Shown: positions 55,940-64,000 of the stretch, one piece after another
Layout: each line of letters starts with the position of its first letter
Position numbering within the stretch: position 1 is the first letter of the stretch
Assembly (NCBI GenBank): GCA_030603745.1
Contig: JAUVXE010000004.1
Coordinates: 1 to 64,000, forward strand
DNA length: 64,000 nucleotides
From: Coriobacteriia bacterium
GTDB taxonomy: Bacteria; Actinomycetota; Coriobacteriia; Anaerosomatales; SLCP01
Direction: 5' to 3'
Position numbers and translations under genes: made by a program
Notes under the pieces: generated by a model
The model's input: only the letters and a program-made list of their open reading frames with translations
The model's database searches: none
What the model was told of the DNA's origin: nothing

Positions 55940-57070
55940 TCATCCATCAACCACGAAACGGGCCAGCTCGACCATGCTCCGTGCGACTGGCGATCTGGGC
56001 TGGTCGAGCGCCACAGGGACCCCACGGTTGACCGAGCGCGGTACGAGCCGATCGCTCGGGATCCTCGCCACCACGTTCGCCCCGATCGCCTTCTCAACGT
56101 CGGAGGGCTCAAGGAACACCTTGCTATCGGCACGATTGAGTACCAGTCGGACGAGCCCGTTGCGGTAGCCCAGCTGCTTGAGCTTCGCGAGCGAGACCTT
56201 CATGTTCTTGATACTCGGGAGGTCCATCGTCGCCACCGCCAGGACCTGGTCGCTCTTGTCGATCGCCGTCAGTACCGTCTCGTCGAGCCGACCGGGGGTG
56301 TCGATCACGACGAGGTCGGCGAGTTCGCGAGCAAGGGAGATGATTCCTGCCACACGGGCGTTCGTGACCGATTCAGCCTGTTCCGGCTGCACGGGTGCGA
56401 GCAGGACGCGGGCGCCGCTCTCATGCTCGCGCATGAAGCTCTGGAGCAGCTGCGCATCGAGCCTGTCGAACGCCTGGACCGCATCGTAGATCGTGCTGGC
56501 GGGCTCGAGTCCGAGCATCACGGCCCCGTCGCCTGACTCCAGGTCGAGATCGAGGAGCGCGACGCGCTTGCCGAGCGTCTTCGCCATGATCGAGACGAGA
56601 TTGGTGGCGATGACACTCTTGCCCACGCCGCCCTTGGTGCTGAACACCGTGATGACCTTCGCGTCGGACCCCGGCGGTCCGTCACCCGCGCCGCGAACCG
56701 CCGATGCGGCGTCGTACGCCTCCGCGACCGTGGCGGCAAGTCCCCCGTAGGTCACTCCCTCGACATCGATCACGTCGCGGAACCCTGCACGCATCGCTCG
56801 TCGCAAGAGGTCGGTATCGACGACCCGCGTCATAAGCAGGGTGAGCGTTCGCGGGGTGACGGAGGAGATGCTCTCTCCTGCGGCGAGCGCGGCGTCGCAG
56901 TCGGTGGACGGGCCGAAGACGACGATCCAGGCATCCCGCTCACACGCCACCGCGGCCGCATCGGCCGGGTTCGTGACCCCGATGTACTCAAGGCCCTCGA
57001 CCGGACTCAGCACCTTCTCCAGGCGGTCCCGGAACTCGTTATCCAGGTCGCAGACGACGGCAAGGCCCAT
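55940..57070 (-). CDS. cpaE: CpaE/TadZ-like pilus localisation ATPase
   Basis: This 376-residue protein has an N-terminal receiver-like domain (about 1-125) lacking a clear phosphoacceptor context and a MinD/ParA ATPase domain: VFSTKGGVGKSVIATNLV (deviant Walker A), LLDLDLESGDGAVML, VVIDTPGRLDE and LVLNRADSKV. Such proteins position the Tad apparatus in the cell. ATG at 57070 is used, with AGGCGG 8 bases upstream; GTG at 57079 is an alternative. It follows cpaB by 12 bases and ends 14 bases before cpaF. Confidence 0.9.
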   Translation of the reverse strand: MGLAVVCDLDNEFRDRLEKVLSPVEGLEYIGVTNPADAAAVACERDAWIVVFGPSTDCDAALAAGESISSVTPRTLTLLMTRVVDTDLLRRAMRAGFRDVIDVEGVTYGGLAATVAEAYDAASAVRGAGDGPPGSDAKVITVFSTKGGVGKSVIATNLVSIMAKTLGKRVALLDLDLESGDGAVMLGLEPASTIYDAVQAFDRLDAQLLQSFMREHESGARVLLAPVQPEQAESVTNARVAGIISLARELADLVVIDTPGRLDETVLTAIDKSDQVLAVATMDLPSIKNMKVSLAKLKQLGYRNGLVRLVLNRADSKVFLEPSDVEKAIGANVVARIPSDRLVPRSVNRGVPVALDQPRSPVARSMVELARFVVDG

Positions 57071-57082
57071 GTGGATCACCGC

Positions 57083-57865
57083 CTACTCGACGATGCCGGG
57101 GAAGCGCTGCCCGGGAGTCGCGGGAACCTCGATCGTGCCCGAACCCAGGAGTGCGAGCCAGATCCTGCCCTGCTCCTGGGCGAAGACGAGCTTCTCAGCG
57201 TCTTCGGGCGAGAGAGCCAGCGTGATCGTGCTCGGCACCGCCGTGGCAGCACCCTCGGCGGGCTCACCGCCCCCCAGCGCGCCGACCCGGCTCTCGGTGG
57301 CGCCCTCATCATCGGCCGTGCTCGAAAGCGCCGTCGTCGTCATTCCCACCGCAAGCACGCGCGCTTTGCGCAACACGAGCTTCGTAACCGCCTCAGCGAG
57401 CCCACCCTCCGGCTCGAACGTGGCGTAGACGATCACCGTGTCCCCCGGTCGGATCAGGCCGGCCACGCCGCGCTCGGCCGTGTTCGGCAGTGAGACGGCG
57501 ACGAAGTCTTCCGGCACCGCGAACGAGAGGCCCGCCGCGGACGGCAGACTGAAGCGCCCCTGTGTGACCTGCTCGCCCCTGGTCAGCGAAACCGTCAGTA
57601 TCTTCCCCTCGAGCAGAGCGGTCGATGACACGGCACCGTCGGATACCCATCGCCTCGGGACCGTCTCCACAGCCACGAGCTCCTGGGCGATGAGTTCCTC
57701 GCCCGAGAGCCCTGCGGGGATGTCCTGCTGGGCCACGAGGATGTCGACAGGCTGGTCTTGTGCCTCGACCCGCTCTCGTGCCCCATCGATATAGCGTGCT
57801 GCCGAAACGGCGGCGACCACACCGAGCACGAGCGCCGCTACGAGAATCAGAACCTTCGCTCGCAT
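57083..57865 (-). CDS. cpaB: CpaB/RcpC-like Flp pilus assembly protein
   Basis: This 260-residue protein has an N-terminal span (6-23) and an outer SAF-type domain (DILVAQQDIPAGLSGEELIAQELVAVETVP, GRFSLPSAAGLSFAVPEDFVAVSL) followed by a beta-rich RcpC domain (GLIRPGDTVIVYATF, ITLALSPEDAEKLVFAQEQGRIWLAL). It is thought to guide the pilus across the envelope or stabilise its base. GGGAGG lies just before ATG. It precedes cpaE. Confidence 0.9.
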   Translation of the reverse strand: MRAKVLILVAALVLGVVAAVSAARYIDGARERVEAQDQPVDILVAQQDIPAGLSGEELIAQELVAVETVPRRWVSDGAVSSTALLEGKILTVSLTRGEQVTQGRFSLPSAAGLSFAVPEDFVAVSLPNTAERGVAGLIRPGDTVIVYATFEPEGGLAEAVTKLVLRKARVLAVGMTTTALSSTADDEGATESRVGALGGGEPAEGAATAVPSTITLALSPEDAEKLVFAQEQGRIWLALLGSGTIEVPATPGQRFPGIVE

Positions 57866-57896
57866 CCACGTCCTCCCATCGCACGCGTGTTAGCGA

Positions 57897-58961
57897 CTAT
57901 CTGACGAGGCGATACCCGATCGCCCCGAACGGATCGATCGGGCCCCACTCCATGACATCGTCTTGAGGGTTGACCGGCCGCACGAAACGCCCGGTGACCT
58001 CCGCCTGGTTCCCCGTTCCCCCGACGCCTTCGATGTAGAAGTACGCGAATCCGATCACGCGCACCCATCCAGAGGAGCCGCCCGGGACGGATTCCCAGTG
58101 GTACGGGTTGTCGGCCCCCGGCGCGATCAGGATGGGCACCACGATCAGGCGCGGAGCCGAGTAGTCGTTGATCGTGGCCGTACCGTCGGGGTGCACCTCG
58201 ACGATGTCGTCGAAGGTCCTGGTGTCACTACCGATCAGTTCGTTGAGGGCGTTGCGCGTGGTGGCACCGTTGATTCCGGGTTCCGGGTGGTACTCGGCGC
58301 CGATGTAGACCGGGTTCGCAACCCCTCCGTGCTCGATGTCGTACTTGATCCCGCCAGGCTGGTTGGCGTTGCTCGCCTTGCCGCCTGGTGGATCCGTCAG
58401 GGCCACGAACTGAAAGTTCCCCGGGGATCCACCGCTGTTGGGCGGCGGCTGTTTCAGCACCTCGAGTGCATTGAAGTCGTATCCGAATGCTCCGGTGGCG
58501 TCCGGGTCCTTGGCCATCATCCCGAACGGCATGACGCCGCGAGCGAACGTGCTCGGCGACGAGACGACCGCGGTCGCAGATGCGGCCACGGGAGCACTCT
58601 CGTGTCCCATCACCCGCGCGAAGAAGAGCCCCATCGCGCTCTGCCGGAGGTCTGCGACGATCGTGTCGTTGGCGGCATGCGTCGACTCGACACGAAACGT
58701 GCGATCGTCTGCGTCCGCGATGTTGGCGAGCGCGTACGCGTCGGCAACGTACAGCGCCGCTGCGGGATCACCCGGGAGCTCCTGAACCCCTGCGAGAGCC
58801 GCCGAGTCCGCTGCGGTCTGCATCTGCCGCCGCTGCGAGAAGACCGCGCCGGCATCGATGACGATCGCGCTGAAGGCAAGCAACACCACGATGACGACAG
58901 CGACTATGAGCGTCGTCGCCCCCTCCTCGCTCCTGACCAGACCTCGCACCCCTGCGTTCAT
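57897..58961 (-). CDS. TadG-like pseudopilin/Flp pilus-associated protein
   Basis: The 354-residue protein opens with a class IVb-like leader EEGATTL and a hydrophobic helix (about 15-36, IVAVVIVVLLAFSAIVIDAGAVF), then SQRRQMQTAADSAALAGVQEL. This is typical of the TadE/TadG-like N-terminal module (Tad_N). The remaining large outer domain is unlike any I recognise and ends in RLVR. ATG at 58961 has GAGG 8 bases upstream; GTG at 58970 is poorly placed. It probably caps or tethers the pilus. Confidence 0.85.
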   Translation of the reverse strand: MNAGVRGLVRSEEGATTLIVAVVIVVLLAFSAIVIDAGAVFSQRRQMQTAADSAALAGVQELPGDPAAALYVADAYALANIADADDRTFRVESTHAANDTIVADLRQSAMGLFFARVMGHESAPVAASATAVVSSPSTFARGVMPFGMMAKDPDATGAFGYDFNALEVLKQPPPNSGGSPGNFQFVALTDPPGGKASNANQPGGIKYDIEHGGVANPVYIGAEYHPEPGINGATTRNALNELIGSDTRTFDDIVEVHPDGTATINDYSAPRLIVVPILIAPGADNPYHWESVPGGSSGWVRVIGFAYFYIEGVGGTGNQAEVTGRFVRPVNPQDDVMEWGPIDPFGAIGYRLVR

Positions 58962-58998
58962 CTCACTCACCTCGAGTCGTCGATGCGCGGGAAGCTCG

Positions 58999-59382
58999 TC
59001 ACTCCTTGCGCATGGTCGCAGTGCTTGAGAGCGTGATGGGTCCTCCGAACGGGACGATCCTTCCGGTCCACGGATAACTCACCGTGACCCGGACCGATCG
59101 AGCGTCGGGTTCGCTCAGGTTCACGCTCAGCCCATCCGCGGTCCGCAACGGGAACGCCCGCTCCTCGACCGCGGTCACGGAGTAGAAGGCGCCGTTCTGA
59201 ACGGCGGCGAGTCGGGCACCCTCCCGCGCGGCATGCGTCACGGCGAGCTGGCCCTGAAAGATCAGCCCGAACTCGATCATCCCGAACAACAGGAGCAAGA
59301 GCACCGGCGCGACGACGGCGAACTCCAAAGCGCTGGCCCCCTCGTCACCGCGCCTGCGAACCGTGTCCTTTCGAGTCCTCAC
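58999..59382 (-). CDS. TadE-like pseudopilin
   Basis: The 127-residue protein has the TadE pattern DEGASALEFAVVAPVLLLLLFGMIEFGLIFQGQLAVTHAAREGARLAAV, with a prepilin-peptidase-type site G/ASALEF after a basic leader. A short outer beta domain follows. It is a minor pilin of the Flp pilus, cleaved by a TadV/CpaA peptidase not encoded in the window. The GTG start at 59382 follows AAGGAA. It lies between the pilins and tadG. Confidence 0.9.
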   Translation of the reverse strand: MRTRKDTVRRRGDEGASALEFAVVAPVLLLLLFGMIEFGLIFQGQLAVTHAAREGARLAAVQNGAFYSVTAVEERAFPLRTADGLSVNLSEPDARSVRVTVSYPWTGRIVPFGGPITLSSTATMRKE

Positions 59383-59472
59383 CGTTCCACTTCCTTACAC
59401 GAGTGTGGCGAACCCAGGACTCCTTCGACCCTGGATCCGCCACTCACGCGGAACGACATACGTTGTGCCAGG

Positions 59473-59640
59473 CTATAGACCTGTCTGGCCCCAGAGGCCG
59501 GCGATGAACCCGTTCAAGGAACCGCCGTATGCGGTCACCCCGACGATGATGACGATGGCTATGAGGATCACGAGAATCCCGTACTCAAGAGCCGTCGCAC
59601 CCTCGTCACCGCTTGCGTCCAGTGACCGCAGGACCGACAT
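59473..59640 (-). CDS. Flp-type pilin (second copy)
   Basis: This 55-residue pilin reads DEGATALEYGILVILIAIVIIVGVTAYGG, with the class IVb cleavage site G/ATALEYG and a hydrophobic assembly helix, then LNGFIAGLWGQTGL. I chose ATG at 59640; an upstream ATG at 59718 would give an implausibly long leader. It is a close paralogue of the pilin at 59771. The site before its ATG is weak (GTGTGGG), so it may be made in smaller amounts. Confidence 0.88.
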   Translation of the reverse strand: MSVLRSLDASGDEGATALEYGILVILIAIVIIVGVTAYGGSLNGFIAGLWGQTGL

Positions 59641-59770
59641 CGCCCACACCCCACCCATCTGTATGTCACGGAGCCGCGTCGCTGTCTCACTCGATCGCGG
59701 CGCGGAGCAGGTCCGCACCTCACCTCTCAGCGGGGCGGAGTCACGCCCCCGGCTGGTGCGGCGTCGACCG

Positions 59771-59950
59771 CTAGATGCCGGTGCGCGCCCAGAGACCGTT
59801 GAAGAAGCCGTTCAGCGCACCACCGAAAGCGGTGACACCGACGATGATGACGATGGCGATGAAGGCGACGAGGATGCCGTACTCAAGAGCAGTGGCGCCC
59901 TCTTCACCCTCGGTCCAGTTACGCATGCGAACGTACAGTCCAGTCAACAT
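59771..59950 (-). CDS. Flp-type major pilin
   Basis: This 59-residue prepilin has a basic leader (about 1-18), the processing site EEG/ATALEYG, the helix ILVAFIAIVIIVGVTAFGG and a short end LNGFFNGLWARTGI. An ideal AGGAGGT lies 7 bases before ATG, far stronger than that of the second copy, so this is probably the major subunit. It is the first gene of the tad operon. Confidence 0.9.
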   Translation of the reverse strand: MLTGLYVRMRNWTEGEEGATALEYGILVAFIAIVIIVGVTAFGGALNGFFNGLWARTGI

Positions 59951-60160
59951 GATTCGTACCTCCTCGGTCAGGAGCGGGACCTCCCCGTCCCCGTTCCTGC
60001 CCGGGACTCACGTCATCCCAGGCAGCCGAACCAAACCCTCTGGCTGGGATTCTACCCGTGCCCGTGAGCCCGGGAACTCGCATGGTCGCATGATTCCGTC
60101 GTCTATCGGTATGAATGCCGCTCATCCCATCGGGTGATGCCGAGGGACGCGAATCGACGC

Positions 60161-60829
60161 CTACTCCCCACCCATCGACACGAGCCCCGCGCGGACCGCC
60201 GTCAGCACGGCCTGGGTGCGATCGTTCTGGTCGAGCTTGCGCAGGATGTGACTCACGTGGGTCTTCACGGTCGTCTCCCCGATCCAGAGCGCCCGCGCGA
60301 TCTCCTTGTTGCTCATCCCCTTCGCCATGAGGCGCAGGACCTCCATCTCGCGCTCAGAGAGGAGGTCCTTGTACTCCTCGGCGGCCGCGCGATCGGTGGT
60401 GGCCGTCGTGCCAGCGATCACCCGCTGCGCGATCGCGTCGTCGAACACGACCTGGCCGTCGGCGACCGACCTGATCGCCTGCGCCACGTTGTCGGCCCGG
60501 GAGTCCTTGAGCAGGTACCCGGACGCCCCCGCCGCGAGCACGCCGAAGAGCTCCTCCTCATCGTCGTAACTCGTGAGCACCAGCACGCGAACCCCCTCGC
60601 ACACGTCGCGGACCCTTCGGCAGACCTCGGTCCCGCCGAGTCCCGGCATGCGCATGTCGAGGAGCAGCACATCGGGCTGCGCCTCGCACACCAGGGCCAC
60701 GGTATCCTCCCCGTCAGCCGCCTCGCCCACCACTGTCAGGCCTGGCTCGTCGTCGATCAGAGCCTTGAGCGCGAAGCGCACGAGCTCGTGGTCGTCGGCG
60801 ATGAAGACCCTCACGTCAGTCACTGGCAT
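60161..60829 (-). CDS. NarL/LuxR-family response regulator
   Basis: This 222-residue regulator has a receiver domain (ADDHELVR, phosphoacceptor D58 in VLLLDMRMPG, LLKDS) and a LuxR-type helix-turn-helix (LSEREMEVLRLMAKGMSNKEIARALWIGETTVKTHVSHILRKL). Its start overlaps the stop of the partner kinase by 10 bases. The pilus operon begins 211 bases downstream on the same strand, so pilus control is possible but not shown. Confidence 0.94.
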   Translation of the reverse strand: MPVTDVRVFIADDHELVRFALKALIDDEPGLTVVGEAADGEDTVALVCEAQPDVLLLDMRMPGLGGTEVCRRVRDVCEGVRVLVLTSYDDEEELFGVLAAGASGYLLKDSRADNVAQAIRSVADGQVVFDDAIAQRVIAGTTATTDRAAAEEYKDLLSEREMEVLRLMAKGMSNKEIARALWIGETTVKTHVSHILRKLDQNDRTQAVLTAVRAGLVSMGGE

Positions 60830-62025
60830 CTCCCCTCGAGCGGTATCTCGACCCGGACCTGGGTCCCCCTCCCAGACTCGCTCCTGATGTCGAGAGTGCC
60901 GCCTTCCGCCCTCACCCGGTGCGTGATGCTGTGCAGGCCGACCGAGCCGTCCTGCATGCCACGCTCCCTGGCCTCTTCCACGTCGAAGCCCCGGCCGTCG
61001 TCGGTCACGAGGAGGATGACGCTCCGGTCACGATAGTCGATCAGCACGTCGAACGAGTTCGCTCCGGCGTGTCTGACGACATTGCTGACCGTCTCCTTGG
61101 CGACCCGGTACAGGCACGCTTCCAGCGATCCGGAGAGGAACCGGGACTCGCCGCGAGCGGTGACCCTGCCATCGATCCCCCGGCCGTGAGTGGCCTCTTT
61201 CACCCAGTGCTCGACCGCGGCCGGCAGTCCGAGTTCCTGGAGCTTCGCAGGGCGCAGGTCGTAGATCACGCGACGCAGCTCGACCATGCTCACGTTCAGC
61301 TCGTCCTGCAGCTCCTCGAGCCGTTCGGCCACCGCGCCGGGGTCGCGGTGGACCTGCTTCTTGCACAGCTCGAGCCCGAGCGAGATGGAGAAGAGCGACT
61401 GCGCGATGCCGTCGTGCATCTCGCGGGCTATGCGGTCGCGCTCCGAGGAGAGCAGGACATAGCTGTTCTCCTCGGCGAGGCGGGCGTTCTCGACGGCGGC
61501 CGCGGCGAACGAGCTCAGGATGGCGAGGTACTCGACCTGGTGCGCGGTGAACGGTCGCTGCTCGTCGTTGAAGGCGCACAGCAGCCCGATGGGCCGCTCG
61601 CGGACCTTGATCGGGGCGCACAGCATCCACGCGTGCTGCTGCTTGTCATGGTCGAGGTAGGTCCGTCCGTTGTGGAGTACGTCGGACGCCATCTCGCGGA
61701 TCCTGCCCGCCCACCAGCTCTCGGGAAGCTCGTCTCGGCTCCCGCGGACCGTGAGCGTGTCGAAATCGAGCGTCTCCGAGTGCTCGCCGGTCAGGAGCAG
61801 GACCGCCTTCTGGGTGCTCGTGACCCGCTTCGCACGGTCGACGATGGTGTTGAGGACCTCGTCGACGGAGAGCGTGGAGGAGACCGCCGAGGCGACGTCG
61901 TTGAGCGAGGCGAGCAGCTCGTCTTGCATCCGGCGGGGCCGAAGGCGGTCGCGAATCGCGCCGAGCACGCCGCCCGTGCCGTTCGCGATGTGCTCCGCGC
62001 CTTCAGGGGGCCGCTGCCACTCCAT
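60820..62025 (-). CDS. GAF-domain NarL-type sensor histidine kinase
   Basis: This approximately 401-residue soluble kinase has a GAF domain (about 50-195, LNDVASAVSSTLSVDEVLNTIVDRAKRV...PIGLLCAFNDE), a HisKA_3 domain with the phosphohistidine in ERDRIAREMHDGIAQSLFSISL, and a HATPase domain (ETVSNVVRHAGAN, VTDDGRGFD, GLHSITHRV). There is no membrane span, so it senses a cytoplasmic or diffusible signal. I use ATG at 62025; the site before it is poor, and GTG at 62058 or a codon at 62112 are alternatives. Confidence 0.9.
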   Translation of the reverse strand: MEWQRPPEGAEHIANGTGGVLGAIRDRLRPRRMQDELLASLNDVASAVSSTLSVDEVLNTIVDRAKRVTSTQKAVLLLTGEHSETLDFDTLTVRGSRDELPESWWAGRIREMASDVLHNGRTYLDHDKQQHAWMLCAPIKVRERPIGLLCAFNDEQRPFTAHQVEYLAILSSFAAAAVENARLAEENSYVLLSSERDRIAREMHDGIAQSLFSISLGLELCKKQVHRDPGAVAERLEELQDELNVSMVELRRVIYDLRPAKLQELGLPAAVEHWVKEATHGRGIDGRVTARGESRFLSGSLEACLYRVAKETVSNVVRHAGANSFDVLIDYRDRSVILLVTDDGRGFDVEEARERGMQDGSVGLHSITHRVRAEGGTLDIRSESGRGTQVRVEIPLEGRCQ

Positions 62026-62159
62026 CGTAGGAGGAACGGTATCGCGCGGTTCACGCACCTCGCACCAGAGCGCCTTTCGGTGGCCGGGTATCGGGGGCGC
62101 GCGCAACCGCACCCCTCACTCTTCGGAGTGATATACCCGGAATCGCGGCGTGCGGTCCC

Positions 62160-64000
62160 CTACGCGCCGGTCACCTGGGGCGGCACCCGCGGCGCCTCGC
62201 CTCCCGGCTCGCCCACGGGCAGTCCCTCCTCGGCGGCCACCCTGCTCTCGGTGTCCTCGTCCTCGCTATCCGGCGCGCGGTCGGCCTCCTCGGCCTGGCG
62301 CGCCTTCTCGAGCTCGAGGTACTCGTCCCAGGTGTCGTCGAGCAGCGCCTCGAGCTCCTCCTTGTCGACGGTCTCGCGCTCGATGAGCACGTCGACCATG
62401 AGATCGAGCTGCCCGCGCCGCTCGCTCAGGATGCGATGCGCGGTGTCGTACGCCTCGTCGATCAGGCGGCGGATCTCCTTGTCGATCTCGTAGGCGACCT
62501 CGGGGCTGTAGTCCGCGTTGGCCGAGAAGTCCCTGCCGAGGAAGACCTCGTGGTTCGCGTCCCCGAAGGTCTGCGGGCCGAGCTTCTCCGACATGCCGTA
62601 GCGCATCACCATCTGCTTGGCGAGCTTGGTCGCGCGCTCGATGTCGTTGCTGGCGCCGGTGGTGATGTCGCCGATCGCGATCTCCTCGGCGACACGACCG
62701 CCGAGCATCATCGCGATCTGATCGAGCATCTGGCCCTTGGAGTTGAGGAAGCGGTCCTCCTGCGGGAGCGAGAGCGTGTAGCCGAGCGCCTGGCCGCGGG
62801 CGATGATCGAGATCTTGTGGACCGGGTCGGTCTTGGGCAGCACATGGCCCACGAGCGCATGGCCGGCCTCGTGATAGGCGATGACCTTCTTCTCCTCCTC
62901 GGAGATCAGGCGGCTCTTGCGCTCGGGACCGGAGATGACGCGCTCGATCGCCTCGTCGAGCTCGCGCATGTCGATCTTCTTCTTGCCGTGGCGCGCGGCG
63001 AGCAGCGCGGCCTCGTTCACGAGGTTCGCGAGGTCGGCGCCGGTGAAGCCGGGGGTGCGGCGCGCGAGGACCTCGAGGTCGATGTCGTCCTCCATCGGCT
63101 TGCCCTGGGCGTGGATCTTGAGGATGCCCTCGCGACCCTTGAGGTCGGGGCGGTCGACGACGATCTGGCGGTCGAACCGGCCCGGGCGCAGAAGCGCCGG
63201 GTCGAGGATGTCGGGGCGGTTGGTCGCCGCGATCAGGATGACGTTGTCGTTCATCGAGAAACCGTCCATCTCGACGAGGAGCTGGTTGAGCGTCTGCTCG
63301 CGCTCGTCGTGCCCGCCGCCGAGCCCGGCGCCGCGCTGGCGGCCCACGGCGTCGATCTCGTCCATGAACACGATACAGGGGCTCGCGGCCTTGGCCTGCT
63401 CGAAGAGGTCGCGCACGCGCGAGGCTCCCACGCCCACGAACATCTCGACGAAGTCGGAACCGGAGATCGAGAAGAACGGCACCGCCGCCTCGCCCGCGAC
63501 CGCCCGCGCCAGCAGCGTCTTGCCGGTGCCCGGAGGGCCTACGAGCAGGACGCCCTTGGGGATCTTGGCGCCGAGCGCCTGGAACTTGCCGGGGTTGGCG
63601 AGGAACTCCTTGATCTCGTGCAGCTCCTCGATCGCCTCGTCGGCGCCGGCGACGTCCTTGAAGGTGATCCTCGGCTGGTCGCGCGTCATGCGCTTGGCTT
63701 TGGCCTTGCCGAACGACATCACCTTGGAGTTGCCGCCCTGCATCTGGCTGAAGAAGTAGAGCATGACGAGGATCAGGATGCCGATGGGCAGGAGCGATGT
63801 CAGGATGCCGACCCACAACGACGTGTTCTGGGGGTCGACCTTGAACTCGACCTGGGCGTCAGCGGCCGCGGCCTCGTTGTACTCGGCGATCCGGCGCTCG
63901 AGCTCCTGGTCGGAGAGGAACGTGGTGGTGTACTTCGAGCGCTCCTCGGCCTCGCGCGCGGCATCGGTGGCGAAGTACTCGCCGGCGATGGTGCGATCGC
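62160..64000 (-). CDS. ftsH: FtsH, membrane AAA zinc protease (5' end outside the window)
   Basis: The frame stays open to the last base, so the start and first span are missing. Visible parts, in order, are the outer domain (64000 to about 63825), the second span [15 protein letters not shown], Walker A GPPGTGKT, Walker B and second region of homology ([20 protein letters not shown]), and the zinc site HEAGH in [16 protein letters not shown]-terminal helical tail rich in Glu and Asp completes the protein. It degrades misassembled membrane proteins and short-lived regulators. It ends 134 bases before the GAF kinase. Confidence 0.96.
   Translation of the reverse strand, partial: DRTIAGEYFATDAAREAEERSKYTTTFLSDQELERRIAEYNEAAAADAQVEFKVDPQNTSLWVGILTSLLPIGILILVMLYFFSQMQGGNSKVMSFGKAKAKRMTRDQPRITFKDVAGADEAIEELHEIKEFLANPGKFQALGAKIPKGVLLVGPPGTGKTLLARAVAGEAAVPFFSISGSDFVEMFVGVGASRVRDLFEQAKAASPCIVFMDEIDAVGRQRGAGLGGGHDEREQTLNQLLVEMDGFSMNDNVILIAATNRPDILDPALLRPGRFDRQIVVDRPDLKGREGILKIHAQGKPMEDDIDLEVLARRTPGFTGADLANLVNEAALLAARHGKKKIDMRELDEAIERVISGPERKSRLISEEEKKVIAYHEAGHALVGHVLPKTDPVHKISIIARGQALGYTLSLPQEDRFLNSKGQMLDQIAMMLGGRVAEEIAIGDITTGASNDIERATKLAKQMVMRYGMSEKLGPQTFGDANHEVFLGRDFSANADYSPEVAYEIDKEIRRLIDEAYDTAHRILSERRGQLDLMVDVLIERETVDKEELEALLDDTWDEYLELEKARQAEEADRAPDSEDEDTESRVAAEEGLPVGEPGGEAPRVPPQVTGA

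Overview
The window is about 70% GC and carries genes almost wall to wall, most of them on the minus strand. The gene set points to a monoderm, probably anaerobic or anaerobically respiring actinobacterium of the Coriobacteriia/Anaerosomatales type (inference). The reasons are a secreted protein anchored by three CWB2 wall-binding repeats, a Tad pilus locus with no secretin, the siroheme-dependent Ahb haem pathway, and a Ccm cytochrome c maturation system.

Layout. 1-5.7 kb: the right end of an IS3-family element, a secreted protein truncated by it, and a 1559-residue mosaic surface protein. 5.8-19.1 kb: galU and a haem locus transcribed leftward (sirC, a ketosphinganine-reductase-like SDR, hemA, hemC, cobA-hemD fusion, ahbC, tRNA-Ala(CGC), a small membrane protein, hemB, ahbD, fused ahbA-ahbB, hemL). 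19.1-25.5 kb: cytochrome c maturation (ccsA-like, ccmD-like, ccmC, ccmB, ccmA, ccmF and a duplicated ccmE). 25.5-30.1 kb: a conserved pair of unknown function, coaX, and a divergent PhoB/PhoR-type two-component pair. 30.2-34.7 kb: a YhaN/YhaO-like (SbcC/SbcD-like) ATPase-nuclease pair and bioY under a BirA-type operator. 34.7-41.9 kb: RDD, SpoIIM, DUF58, MoxR, DUF4350 and DUF4129 membrane-associated cluster. 41.9-51.7 kb: cofactor genes in tight array (birA, dedA, nadC, nadB, nadA, panC, panB, folK, folP, folE) plus a 56-residue membrane peptide. 51.7-60 kb: Tad/Flp pilus operon, including a von Willebrand-TadB fusion. 60.1-62 kb: a NarL-type two-component pair. 62.2 kb to the end: ftsH, cut by the window edge.

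How the parts fit: hemA, hemL, hemB, hemC and cobA-hemD carry glutamyl-tRNA to precorrin-2. SirC-type dehydrogenase gives sirohydrochlorin, AhbA/B decarboxylate siroheme, and AhbC and AhbD finish haem. The neighbouring Ccm proteins then export haem and attach it to c-type cytochromes. The hemA and ccmE leaders share a 10-base motif just after a -10-like box, and the hemA leader can fold into a pseudoknot-like RNA. That leader is the best candidate here for an undescribed control element. No gene-free stretch exceeds 300 bases. The larger gaps are 5653-5805, 17350-17526, 25335-25545, 50656-50867 and 59951-60160; what was seen in them is listed, and I saw nothing recognisable in 5653-5805 or 59951-60160.
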